A stretch of DNA of 52,500 nucleotides from Clostridiaceae bacterium Marseille-Q4143 (GCA_018228645.1 CP073693.1:2187416-2239915); one strand, 5' to 3'. Positions 18,219-25,820 are shown, counted from the stretch's first letter. Translations and numbers: made by a program. The notes: generated from the sequence alone by a model not told the origin.

Positions 18219-18419
18219 ATGGCATATTACATAGGACTGGATCTGGGAACATCTTCAGTCGGCTGGGCTGTAACGGATGAAAACAGGCGTACATTTCGTG
18301 TCAGTAGAAGACGAAGACAAAGAGAAGTGGCAAGAATCGGTCTATTGAAGGATTATTTTCATGATGAACTTGCAAAAGTGGATCCCAATTTAAATCTGAT
18401 CAGAATACATTTGACATAA
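18219..18419 (+). pseudogene. cas9: cas9 remnant: N-terminus with internal deletion and truncation
   Basis: A 66-codon frame with a good AAGGAG site. It starts with a Cas9 RuvC-I strand ('YYIGLDLGTSSVGWAVTDEN') and then runs directly into the arginine-rich bridge helix 'RRTFRVSRRRRQREVARIG' and 'LLKDYFHDELAKVDPN'. In intact Cas9 proteins about 25-30 residues normally separate these two parts, so an in-frame internal deletion is visible. After 'KVDPN' the similarity stops and a stop codon follows within ten residues. No HNH, RuvC-II/III or PAM domain remains, so nuclease function is lost. Together with the probable tracrRNA it marks a dead type II CRISPR-Cas locus. Confidence 0.82.
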
Positions 18420-18446
18420 GAGCGGTTGAATGTTAGTATAATATTA

Positions 18447-18535
18447 AAAGGTACTACCGATAGACGGTTAGTCCTGAAATATGTTAGTTATAAAAATAAC
18501 CGCCAAGTTTTCTCAGGACCGGGCGGTTATTTTTG
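18447..18535 (+). ncRNA. Putative antitoxin RNA of a type I toxin-antitoxin locus
   Basis: TTGACA at 18411-18416 and TAGTAT at 18434-18439 (17-base spacer) predict a transcript starting near 18447. It ends at the bidirectional terminator at 18493-18534, giving about 90 nt with no credible reading frame. It converges with the toxin mRNA on the other strand and overlaps its 3' end, including the stop codon. The arrangement resembles RNA II of Fst/par-type loci. Whether it really silences the toxin is inference. Confidence 0.42.
18493..18534. terminator. Bidirectional terminator shared by the toxin and antisense transcripts
   Basis: AAAATAACCGCC pairs with GGGCGGTTATTTTT. It has an A-run on one side and a T-run on the other, so it works on both strands. 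Confidence 0.82.
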
Positions 18536-18628
18536 TGTCTTGGAATCACGCAAGCCACGTGAATAACCAAGACTATAAAAAGTCGCACAAAGGCAAATAA
18601 TGCCAATGAGGTTATCAATGGTCAGCAT
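18527..18628 (-). CDS. Small hydrophobic peptide, candidate type I toxin
   Basis: A 33-residue peptide. One hydrophobic segment (about residues 4-20, 'IDNLIGIICLCATFYSLGY') is followed by a charged tail 'SRGLRDSKTQK'. A GCGGAGG ribosome site lies nine bases before the ATG, and a promoter TTGTAT-17-TATATT (18739-18767, minus strand) predicts a leader of about 100 bases. Length, single membrane helix and basic tail are those of Fst/holin-like membrane toxins of Gram-positive type I systems, but I recognise no specific family. The stop codon lies within the terminator stem. The long structured leader is usual for such toxins. Confidence 0.55.
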   Translation of the reverse strand: MLTIDNLIGIICLCATFYSLGYSRGLRDSKTQK

Positions 18629-18871
18629 GAGCAAGTCCTCCGCATAAAAGATTTCCAGCTGGATTTCTATATCATCAGAGGTCACAGTCCTCTGTAAAAA
18701 GGACTAACCGCTTACCGTTTTTTGGTAGTACCGTCTATAATATAGCAGATAATTATACAAAATACAACTAAAAGTAAAAACAAAACAGAAAGAGGCGATC
18801 AGTGCGACACATGAACAATTTGTACAGGTAGCAGACAGACACTGACATTATAAATAAGGAGGGCTAAGCGT

Positions 18872-19042
18872 ATGTTAGTTTGTGATTATATCGTAGAGCG
18901 CATCGACGGCGATTACGCTCATTTAAGAAGAACCGATGAACTGGAAGAGGAACTGAAAGTAGTGGCAAGAGATCTACTACCACCGGAAATTATAGAAGGT
19001 TCCATGCTACATTATGAATGGATGCAATATACATTGATTTAG
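18872..19042 (+). CDS. DUF3006-like small protein
   Basis: A 56-residue protein with a strong AAGGAGG ribosome site. The pattern 'VERIDGDYAHL' near the start and 'LLPPEIIEGSML' near residue 40 matches the short DUF3006 family, whose role is unknown. It ends nine bases before the LysR gene and is probably cotranscribed with it. DUF3006 genes are often found beside MBL-fold hydrolases, but no such gene is intact here. Confidence 0.65.
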   Translation: MLVCDYIVERIDGDYAHLRRTDELEEELKVVARDLLPPEIIEGSMLHYEWMQYTLI

Positions 19043-19051
19043 GAGAAAACT

Positions 19052-19963
19052 ATGACTCTTCAACAGTTAAAATATGCCCTGACGATTGCGGACTGCAATT
19101 CCATCAATGAGGCATCCAAGCAGCTTTTTATTTCTCAGCCGAGTCTGTCGGAGACGATTCGGGAGCTGGAGACGGAGCTTGGATTTGATATTTTCCTGCG
19201 TTCCAACCGGGGAATTGTGATCACACCGGAAGGTGAGGAATTTCTGGGATACGCCCGGCAGGTGACGGAGCAGTTCGGACTTCTGAAATCTAAATACATT
19301 GACAAAAAAACAAAAGAGAAATTCAGTGTATCTACCCAGCACTATACCTTTGCAGTGCAGGCATTTGTGGAGACCGTGAAAAAGACAGGCATGGAGCAGT
19401 ATGAGTTTGCGGTCCACGAGACGACGACCACCAGTGTCATTGAAAATGTAAAGAATTTTAAAAGCGAGATTGGCGTCCTCTATCAGAATGATTTTAACGA
19501 GAAAGTACTGAATAAAATGTTCCGGGAAAATGGACTGGAATTTGTGGAACTGTTTCAGAGTGATACCTTCGTGTACCTCTGGTCCGGACATCCGCTGGCG
19601 GGGCAGCAGGTGATCAGCATGGAAGAACTGGACGAGTATCCCTGCCTGTCATTTGACCAGGGAAAGAATAATTCCCTTTATCTGGCGGAAGAGATGAAGA
19701 GTACCTATGATTATCGTCGTCTCATTAAGGCCAATGACCGTGCCACGCTTCTGAACCTAATGAGAGGCCTGAATGCCTACACCCTGTGTTCCGGCATCAT
19801 TTGCAAGGACTTGAACGGGGATGATTATATGGCGATTCCTCTGAAAGAGACGGAAAAAATGCGAATTGGCTATCTGAAACGAAAAGGAGTGAAGATCAGT
19901 CTTATCGGGGAAATTTACATTGAAGAGTTGAAGAAGTATAAGGAAAAAGTTATTTTGTTATAG
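19052..19963 (+). CDS. LysR-family transcriptional regulator, probable regulator of metNIQ
   Basis: A 303-residue protein. The N-terminal winged helix-turn-helix (residues 1-60, 'LQQLKYALTIADCNSINEASKQLFISQPSLSETIRELE' split over the recognition helix) is the LysR signature. A periplasmic-binding-like effector domain follows from about residue 90. An AGGAG site precedes the ATG. It lies directly upstream of, and reads toward, the sulfur-amino-acid leader and metNIQ. A 21-bp inverted repeat at its stop codon sits at about -66 relative to the metNIQ promoter, where LysR activators normally bind. The effector could be a methionine-pathway compound; that is inference. Confidence 0.88.
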   Translation: MTLQQLKYALTIADCNSINEASKQLFISQPSLSETIRELETELGFDIFLRSNRGIVITPEGEEFLGYARQVTEQFGLLKSKYIDKKTKEKFSVSTQHYTFAVQAFVETVKKTGMEQYEFAVHETTTTSVIENVKNFKSEIGVLYQNDFNEKVLNKMFRENGLEFVELFQSDTFVYLWSGHPLAGQQVISMEELDEYPCLSFDQGKNNSLYLAEEMKSTYDYRRLIKANDRATLLNLMRGLNAYTLCSGIICKDLNGDDYMAIPLKETEKMRIGYLKRKGVKISLIGEIYIEELKKYKEKVILL

Positions 19964-19977
19964 GATCACCCTATAAC
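19957..19977 (+). promoter_or_regulatory. Probable LysR operator upstream of the met leader
   Basis: A perfect inverted repeat GTTATAGG-N5-CCTATAAC contains the LysR T-N11-A motif. It overlaps the TAG stop of the regulator gene and is centred about 66 bases before the predicted start of the metNIQ transcript. Confidence 0.62.
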
Positions 19978-19996
19978 GAATCCAAGGTTTCTCATA

Positions 19997-20026
19997 TTAA
20001 CACTTTCTGGAAAACTTTGCTATAAT
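19997..20026 (+). promoter_or_regulatory. Promoter of the met leader-metNIQ transcript
   Basis: TTAACA (19997-20002), an 18-base spacer and an extended -10 TGCTATAAT (TATAAT at 20021-20026). The transcript would start near 20033. Confidence 0.75.
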
Positions 20027-20058
20027 ATGCGTTATAAAAACGAGAAAGGAGAACCGAA

Positions 20059-20178
20059 ATGATGAAGACCAGCACAATGATGACTTGTATGATGACCGGA
20101 AAAATGTGCATGTGTAAATCCATGGACATGTGCTTTGTTATGAAAAAAAGAAAAGCTGCGTCGGATGCTTCGGTTTGA
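20059..20178 (+). CDS. Methionine/cysteine-rich leader peptide upstream of metNIQ
   Basis: A 39-residue frame with a strong AAAGGAG ribosome site, starting with two ATG codons. Eleven of the first 28 residues are methionine and four more are cysteine, often in clusters ('MMTCMM', 'MCMC'). The tail is basic. It is too small and biased for an enzyme, and it lies between the promoter and a terminator that precedes metN. That is the layout of an attenuator leader peptide: ribosomes slowing at methionine codons would report low charged tRNA-Met. A metal-binding peptide is the alternative reading, but no metal genes are nearby. The frame is my own reading; it is too short for standard gene callers. 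Confidence 0.68.
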   Translation: MMKTSTMMTCMMTGKMCMCKSMDMCFVMKKRKAASDASV

Positions 20179-20204
20179 TTTTGCAAGATAGAGAATAGAT
20201 CAAC

Positions 20205-20237
20205 AAGGAATCATCGCGCAGATGATTCCTTTTTTTG
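20205..20237 (+). terminator. Attenuator-type terminator before metN
   Basis: AAGGAATCATC pairs with GATGATTCCTT and seven T follow, 27 bases after the leader-peptide stop and 20 bases before metN. Part of its 5' arm (CATC-G-CGCA, 20212-20220) could instead pair with TGCG...GATG at 20157-20167, inside the last leader codons. That gives an alternative fold. Confidence 0.82.
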
Positions 20238-20256
20238 GAGTAAAGAGAGGAACGTT

Positions 20257-21300
20257 ATGACGGAGATAGAAGTAAAACATTTGTCGAAGACCTTCGAGCA
20301 AAAAGGTATGCATGTGGATGCGCTGCGGGATATCAACCTTACGATTGAGAAGGGAGATATTTACGGAATTATCGGAATGTCCGGTGCAGGAAAGAGTACT
20401 CTGGTACGATGTCTGAATTTCCTGGAGCGGCCTACGGACGGTCAGGTATTGATTGAAGGCAGAGACCTGGGTGCATTAAATGAAAAAGAATTGAGAAAAC
20501 AGCGCAGTGACATTGCAATGATTTTCCAGCATTTTAATCTGCTGATGCAGAAAAATGTCATTGATAATATCTGTTTCCCGCTGTTGATTCAGGGTGTGAA
20601 GAAGAAGGATGCAAAGGTTAGGGCAAAGGAGCTTTTGAAGACTGTGGGACTGGAAGAGAAGGAAAAAGCATTTCCGGCACAGTTGTCAGGTGGACAGAAG
20701 CAGAGGGTAGCTATTGCGAGAGCACTGGCATCCAATCCAAAGATTCTGCTCTGTGATGAGGCAACCAGTGCGCTGGATCCGCAGACAACGGCTTCTATTC
20801 TGGAGCTGTTAAAGCAGATTAATGAGCAGTTTGGAATTACCATTGTTATCATTACCCATCAGATGTCCGTTATCCGGGAAATCTGTAATCGGGTAGCCAT
20901 TATTGAACATGGTGAACTGGTGGAAAATGGGTTGGTGGAAGAGATTTTCAGCCATCCAAAGTCCAAGGCAGCCAAGGAGCTGATTCTTAAGGATCTGCCT
21001 GAGAGTGATGTGAGAACCGAAGGAGCTGTGGCTGTTCAGATGGAGCGAATTCAGAGTGACCGGAAACTGCGAATTGTATTTTCCGAGAACTCAGCTTTTG
21101 AACCGGTGATTGCCAATATGATCCTGAAGTTTGGTACTCCGGTTAATATTTTGCGGGCGGATACAAAAAATGTTGGCGGTGTTGCCAAGGGAGAAATGAT
21201 CCTTGGACTGCCGGATGAGAGACATCTGCAGATTGATATGGAAGAATATTTAAAAGAGCATGGATTGGAGATCGAGGAGGTGACAGGTGATGTGGAGTAG
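20257..21300 (+). CDS. metN: Methionine ABC transporter, ATP-binding protein MetN
   Basis: A 347-residue ATPase that powers D/L-methionine uptake. Walker A 'GMSGAGKST' lies at 40-48, the Q-loop 'MIFQHF' follows, then the signature 'LSGGQKQR' and Walker B 'ILLCDEATSALD', with the H-loop 'ITHQ'. The C-terminal 80 residues form the NIL/ACT-like domain that gives MetN its methionine feedback inhibition ('LRIVFSENSAFEPVIANMI'). Its stop overlaps the metI start by 11 bases. Confidence 0.96.
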   Translation: MTEIEVKHLSKTFEQKGMHVDALRDINLTIEKGDIYGIIGMSGAGKSTLVRCLNFLERPTDGQVLIEGRDLGALNEKELRKQRSDIAMIFQHFNLLMQKNVIDNICFPLLIQGVKKKDAKVRAKELLKTVGLEEKEKAFPAQLSGGQKQRVAIARALASNPKILLCDEATSALDPQTTASILELLKQINEQFGITIVIITHQMSVIREICNRVAIIEHGELVENGLVEEIFSHPKSKAAKELILKDLPESDVRTEGAVAVQMERIQSDRKLRIVFSENSAFEPVIANMILKFGTPVNILRADTKNVGGVAKGEMILGLPDERHLQIDMEEYLKEHGLEIEEVTGDVE

Positions 21301-21949
21301 TGAAGTAACGAATATGATTATTGCCGGAATCGGTGAAACCCTTTATATGACGTTGGTATCCACGATTGCCGGTTACATTATCGGACTTCCCATGGGAATT
21401 GTTCTTACCGTTTCCGATAAAGACGGTATCCGGCCGAATTCGTTCATTTACAAGATTTTAGATGTGATCGTGAATATCGTGCGAAGTATTCCGTTCATTA
21501 TTTTATTGGTTCTGCTCATTCCATTTACCAGGTTTCTGGTAGGAAAGAGCTATGGTTCCACTGCAACCATCGTACCGTTGGTAGTGGCAGCCGCACCATA
21601 TATTGCACGTATGGTGGAGTCTTCTTTAAAAGAAGTAGATGCAGGAGTCATCGAGGCAGCCAGATCCATGGGAGCTTCTGATTTTGACATTGTAACAAAA
21701 GTGTTGCTGGTGGAGGCGAGAACTTCCCTTCTGGTAGGAACAACTATTTCCCTTGGAACGATTCTTGGATATTCTGCTATGTCAGGAGCTGTCGGAGGCG
21801 GAGGCCTGGGAGCTATCGCCATTCGATATGGTTATACCAGATGGCAGACGGATATCATGATTGTAACAGTTGTGCTGCTGGTAGTTCTGTTCCAGATTTT
21901 CCAGACCATTGGAATGAAGACTGCCGATAAATTTGACCACAGAAAATAA
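21290..21949 (+). CDS. metI: Methionine ABC transporter, permease MetI
   Basis: A 219-residue permease with five or six membrane helices. It carries the coupling-loop EAA motif 'EAARSMGASDFDIVTKVLLVEA' region near residue 124 (only the EAARSMGAS core is diagnostic). The start is the ATG at 21290 after GAGGAGG, overlapping metN; a GTG three bases earlier is less likely. Normal length for MetI. Confidence 0.94.
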   Translation: MWSSEVTNMIIAGIGETLYMTLVSTIAGYIIGLPMGIVLTVSDKDGIRPNSFIYKILDVIVNIVRSIPFIILLVLLIPFTRFLVGKSYGSTATIVPLVVAAAPYIARMVESSLKEVDAGVIEAARSMGASDFDIVTKVLLVEARTSLLVGTTISLGTILGYSAMSGAVGGGGLGAIAIRYGYTRWQTDIMIVTVVLLVVLFQIFQTIGMKTADKFDHRK

Positions 21950-22001
21950 ATAGGAATGAAACTGCAATAAGCAGTTCCAGATAGAAAGTGAGGAAAAAAT
22001 T

Positions 22002-22925
22002 ATGAAAAGAAAAGTTTTAGCAGGTGTTCTTGCAGGTGTGCTCGCAGTTGGTGTGCTGACTGGATGCGGCAGCAGCAAAACGGAGGAAAACGCAGCAGCT
22101 TCTGAGGCTACGGAAGAAACCACCGACGATGCAGCAGCAGAGGAAACGGATGCAGCAGACGACAGTGCTGACGCAGCAGCAACTGAGACAAAGGGAACCA
22201 TTACCGTAGCAGCTTCCGCTACCCCGCATGCTGAAATTCTGGCAGCAGCAAAACCGATCCTGGCTGAGCAGGGATGGGATCTGGAAGTTACAGAGTTTGA
22301 TGATTATGTACTTCCGAATGAGGTAGTAGAGAGCGACGAGATGGATGCAAACTATTTCCAGCATGTACCGTATCTGGACAGCTTCAATGCGGAGAAAGGA
22401 ACTCATCTGGTAGAGGTTGGTAAAATCCACTACGAGCCGTTCGGAATTTATCCGGGAACCAAAGCAAGTCTTGATGACATTGCAGACGGTGACACTATCG
22501 CAGTACCGAACGATACTACCAACGAGGCACGTGCTCTTCTGCTTCTGCAGGATAACGGCATCATCACTCTGAAAGATGGCGCAGGTCTGGAAGCAACCGT
22601 TAATGACATCGCTGAGAACCCGCATAACATCAAGATCGAAGAACTGGCAGCAGAATCTGTAGCCAGAGTTGTAGACGAAGTTGCTTACGTAGTCCTGAAC
22701 GGAAACTACGCACTGCAGGCAGGTTTCTCTGTAGGTAAAGATGCACTTGCTTATGAGAAATCTGATTCTGAAGCAGCAAAGACTTATGTAAATGTAGTTG
22801 TTGTGAAAGAAGGAAATGAGAATAACGAAGGTGTGAAAGCACTGGTAGATGTTCTGAAATCTGATGAGATCAAGAACTTCATCAATGAGAAATATGACGG
22901 AGCAGTTATCCCGTTCGAGGAGTAA
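22002..22925 (+). CDS. metQ: Methionine-binding lipoprotein MetQ
   Basis: A 307-residue NlpA-family lipoprotein. The signal peptide ends in the lipobox 'LTGC' with Cys22 as the lipidated residue. An acidic, alanine-rich linker of about 40 residues follows, then the binding domain ('ITVAASATPHAEIL', 'GIYPG'). It captures methionine at the cell surface for MetI/MetN. It starts 52 bases after metI with an AGTGAGGA site, and a strong terminator closes the operon. Confidence 0.94.
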   Translation: MKRKVLAGVLAGVLAVGVLTGCGSSKTEENAAASEATEETTDDAAAEETDAADDSADAAATETKGTITVAASATPHAEILAAAKPILAEQGWDLEVTEFDDYVLPNEVVESDEMDANYFQHVPYLDSFNAEKGTHLVEVGKIHYEPFGIYPGTKASLDDIADGDTIAVPNDTTNEARALLLLQDNGIITLKDGAGLEATVNDIAENPHNIKIEELAAESVARVVDEVAYVVLNGNYALQAGFSVGKDALAYEKSDSEAAKTYVNVVVVKEGNENNEGVKALVDVLKSDEIKNFINEKYDGAVIPFEE

Positions 22926-22944
22926 ATTACGATAGTTTCAAAAA

Positions 22945-22994
22945 GAATCCGGCCAGATCGGACACAAAAGTGTTCGCTCTGGCCGGATTTTTTC
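22945..22994 (+). terminator. Rho-independent terminator after metQ
   Basis: GAATCCGGCCAGA pairs with TCTGGCCGGATT, and a T-run follows. Confidence 0.92.
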
Positions 22995-23064
22995 GTCTTG
23001 TAAAAAATATTTTGGAAAATGGATGTAGTATGTTAGACTTTAAATATAGGGGGCGTATGGAAAA

Positions 23065-24222
23065 ATGAAAAGAGAGAAAAATCCTGGAGAAAAGAATAAA
23101 TATGATGTGATCCGTCATATTTTGAGAGACTATGCTAGCAGGGAAAATCCGATAACTAGAAAGAAAATAGAAGATACTGCAAAGAAAATGGGATGTAATA
23201 TTGGGCGAAATGCCATTGAAAACTTTATGAATGAAATGTTGGTAAAGGATTATGAAACGGAAGAGGAATGTGATAAATATCTGGAAGCATGGAAGGCTGA
23301 AGAGCGAGAAATTATCTTTTGTAAAAAGAGTCAGGAAGGGCGGAGAACAAAGGGGTATTGGATGCTTGAAAGTATTTCTGACAGTGAATGGATGTACCTT
23401 CTGGATTCTGTTTTATACAGTAAGGTTATGACGAAAAAGGAAGCGGATAATCTTGCCAAACGAATTACATTGCTGGTTGGAAAAGATTTCTCGGAGTTGA
23501 CAGGGTATCGCCATAAAATGTCTGGGCAGCCGTTTTCGCATGGAAATGAAAATATTGAGAATATCGGACATATAGAGAGTTTGGTGTTGAAGCAGGTGTA
23601 CCTGATTCGAAAAGCAATCTTGAAAAGGAAAAAAGTCAGGTTTACTTTAAATGTTTACAAGTATATAGATAAGGAAGTGAAACTTGTTCCATGCGGAAAG
23701 ATTAGCAGGATATGTTCCCCGCTGGATGTCATTTATTCCAATGGAAGATATTATATGCTGGGAGCAGATTCAAAAAGTGCGAAAAGTAAAGTGCTGAAAT
23801 ATAAACTATATCGAATTGATCTTATGACGGACTTATCTGTAACAAAAGCAGCCGCTGTTACAAAGGAAGAAGTAGGGATAGAACATGAAATGGAGGATTT
23901 ATTCCGATATCGAATAGAGAATCCTTATCTGTTTACAGGGAAAACAGAGACGGTCAGACTACGTGTTGACAGCGAACAGTTTACGCAGATTGTAGATTGG
24001 TTTGGTGATAACTTTTCTGTCGTTGGACATGATGTGAATGAAGACAAGTATTATGATATTGAAGTGAGAGTGAACACAGGCGGATTTCTATATTGGGTAC
24101 TTCAGTATAGCGGCTGTGTGCAGTTACTTGACAGAAATGAAAAGGAAGAAAACTCATTTAAAAACCGGGTGGTTGAAAATTTGAAAAATATATTGAGTAA
24201 GTATAGTGAAAATAATAATTAG
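23065..24222 (+). CDS. WYL-domain transcriptional regulator
   Basis: A 385-residue protein of the YafY/WYL type. The N-terminal 75 residues form a divergent helix-turn-helix ('YDVIRHILRDYASRENPITRKKIEDTAK' region). A WYL-like domain lies at about 185-265 ('SPLDVIYSNGRYYMLGAD...KLYRIDLM', aligned with the W-Y-L strand), and a C-terminal extension (WCX) covers about 290-375. WYL regulators sense ligands, often nucleic-acid or nucleotide species, and commonly control defence or DNA-damage genes. Two AT-richer genes of uncertain role follow in the same direction 87 bases later and are candidate targets. Confidence 0.82.
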   Translation: MKREKNPGEKNKYDVIRHILRDYASRENPITRKKIEDTAKKMGCNIGRNAIENFMNEMLVKDYETEEECDKYLEAWKAEEREIIFCKKSQEGRRTKGYWMLESISDSEWMYLLDSVLYSKVMTKKEADNLAKRITLLVGKDFSELTGYRHKMSGQPFSHGNENIENIGHIESLVLKQVYLIRKAILKRKKVRFTLNVYKYIDKEVKLVPCGKISRICSPLDVIYSNGRYYMLGADSKSAKSKVLKYKLYRIDLMTDLSVTKAAAVTKEEVGIEHEMEDLFRYRIENPYLFTGKTETVRLRVDSEQFTQIVDWFGDNFSVVGHDVNEDKYYDIEVRVNTGGFLYWVLQYSGCVQLLDRNEKEENSFKNRVVENLKNILSKYSENNN

Positions 24223-24309
24223 TGGCATTTCAAGGATTTCTGTATGTTTATAAACAGGTTTAGGGTTTATATTATTAGTATCGGAAGAAAGAACCAGGAG
24301 ATATTAGAT

Positions 24310-25095
24310 ATGGAAAACACTGAATTATTACAACTCTATAAAAAAAGCCTTTTTTATGAAAAATATAAGAACTCTTATGTATCAGATATAATATTGAAAG
24401 AAGTTTTTGATATTACTCTTACAACACATAGACTGTACGGATTAAAGACATATGCGCAAGTACATTGTTTCAATGTTAAAGTTATGACTGACTTATTGAA
24501 GTTATTTGTAGAGGATATGAACATAAGAGATGCAGAAATGATTTGGAAAATGTTGTATGCATTTTATGTAGACCCTGACTCGTGTGCAATTTGGACAATT
24601 GGAGGAGTTATTTGTTCTGCAGATGGATTATTGTCAATACGACGTATTTATAGAAAATATGGAATGTCAGCAGAAACAGTGCATGAATATGAAATTTATC
24701 GGCAGGTTCCTATTTTTTTCTTCCCTAAGGAAAAGAATGGAGTCAATATGACCAGGGCTTCTGTTTTTGGTGATCGAATCGACTGCACATTATATGATTT
24801 GAAAAGAAACTTTGAGGGGAAAGAATGTAAGCTGGAAAAAGTGTATCATATGCCTAAAACCAGTATATGGCTGTCGGAGGTAGGATCTTTTGAAAATTTA
24901 GCAAATCTTTATGGGATAAAAGGCATATTTGTGAATGATGATTATGAGGTATATGATCTGGAGAAAGGGGATAGAAATATACTAACAACATACGGCGAAA
25001 AATATACGTGGGACTGGAGTGATTCCTATTATGATAATTTGAAGAAAAAAATAGATGAATTTATGAATAGTAGAATGGGAGAAAATAATATTTGA
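24310..25095 (+). CDS. Hypothetical protein between the WYL regulator and a PPP phosphatase
   Basis: About 261 residues from the ATG at 24310, which follows AGGAG; a longer frame from 24244 lacks a ribosome site. I do not recognise the family. It is rich in aromatic and charged residues, with no signal peptide or clear membrane helix. It contains the notable stretches 'FFFPKEKNGVNMTRASVFGD', 'CTLYDLKRNFEGKECKL' and a C-terminal 'WDWSDSYYDNLKKKID'. Base composition is AT-richer than the surrounding genes, which hints at recent acquisition. The stop overlaps the start of the next gene (TTGA), so the two are translationally coupled. Confidence 0.75.
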   Translation: MENTELLQLYKKSLFYEKYKNSYVSDIILKEVFDITLTTHRLYGLKTYAQVHCFNVKVMTDLLKLFVEDMNIRDAEMIWKMLYAFYVDPDSCAIWTIGGVICSADGLLSIRRIYRKYGMSAETVHEYEIYRQVPIFFFPKEKNGVNMTRASVFGDRIDCTLYDLKRNFEGKECKLEKVYHMPKTSIWLSEVGSFENLANLYGIKGIFVNDDYEVYDLEKGDRNILTTYGEKYTWDWSDSYYDNLKKKIDEFMNSRMGENNI

Positions 25096-25820
25096 GTACA
25101 TATGTGATAAGTGACATTCACGGGAACTATAATGCTTATATGGACATGCTGAAAAAAATCCAGTTTGATGATGACGATATACTCTATATCCTTGGTGATA
25201 TTTTGGATCGTGGACCAAATCCCATACAGGTCATTTTGGATGTGATGAAAAGGCCAAATGTGGAAGTACTGGCTGGAAATCACTGTGTGATGGCTCTGGA
25301 GTGTCTTTTATTTCTTCTGAGAGAAATTACACAGGAAAGTTTAGCAGATCTGGATAGCGAAATGTTTGGAAAACTTTTGAACTGGCGGCAGAATGGAGCT
25401 TCCACTACGCTCAAAGAATTTTTACAATGTGATAGAAGCATTCAGCAGGAAATTCTTGCATTTATTTCAGAACTTGATGTATACGATGAAATCGAAGTTG
25501 CGGGCAAAACATTCATTTTAGTTCACGCTGGACTGGGAAATTTTAGCCCTGAAAAACAGCTGTGGGAATATGAGTTGAATGAGCTGGTGTGGGACAGGCC
25601 AGATTATGAAAAAATGTATTTTTCGGATAAATATGTGATTTCTGGTCATACACCTACATTGGCCATTGAAAGCAATCCAAGGCTAGGCTATATCTATCAG
25701 GCGAATCATCATATCGCAATCGACTGTGGCAGCAGCTTTCCCGGAGGAAGACTTGCATGTCTGCGTCTGGATGATATGAAAGAATTTTATGTAGAAGGCA
25801 TGAACACGCCCACATATTAA
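25092..25820 (+). CDS. PPP-family metallophosphatase (ApaH/PrpA-like)
   Basis: A 242-residue calcineurin-like phosphoesterase. All metal-ligand motifs are present: 'DIHGN' (8-12), 'GDILDRG', 'GNH' in 'LAGNHCVMAL', 'VHAG' and 'SGHT'. The family contains Ser/Thr protein phosphatases and diadenosine tetraphosphatases, and sequence alone does not decide between them. The start is a TTG overlapping the upstream TGA, with GGGAG ten bases before it. The coupling suggests the unknown upstream protein and this phosphatase act together. Confidence 0.87.
   Translation: MSTYVISDIHGNYNAYMDMLKKIQFDDDDILYILGDILDRGPNPIQVILDVMKRPNVEVLAGNHCVMALECLLFLLREITQESLADLDSEMFGKLLNWRQNGASTTLKEFLQCDRSIQQEILAFISELDVYDEIEVAGKTFILVHAGLGNFSPEKQLWEYELNELVWDRPDYEKMYFSDKYVISGHTPTLAIESNPRLGYIYQANHHIAIDCGSSFPGGRLACLRLDDMKEFYVEGMNTPTY

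Larger units (their letters stand above)
18450..18732. repeat. Inverted repeats bracketing the small-toxin locus
   Basis: GGTACTACC (18450-18458) with CGGTTAGTCC (18465-18474) on the left is mirrored on the right by GGACTAACCG (18701-18710) and GGTAGTACC (18724-18732). Both predicted RNAs would begin with the same GGUACUACC...CGGUUAGUCC block. GGUACUACC is nearly self-complementary, so the two 5' ends could pair. Terminal repeats of a small non-autonomous mobile element are the alternative explanation. Confidence 0.6.

Noticed and set aside
18780..18871. Possible tail of an MBL-fold hydrolase before the DUF3006-like gene
   Set aside because: Only about 17 codons read sensibly, too little to support a pseudogene call.
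18420..18871. CRISPR array near the cas9 remnant
   Set aside because: The repeats here are one inverted pair of composite blocks, not regularly spaced direct repeats.
20033..20256. S-box, T-box or other methionine riboswitch before metN
   Set aside because: No S-box core, T-box (TGGNACCGCG) or specifier-loop pattern is visible. The leader peptide and terminator explain the region better.
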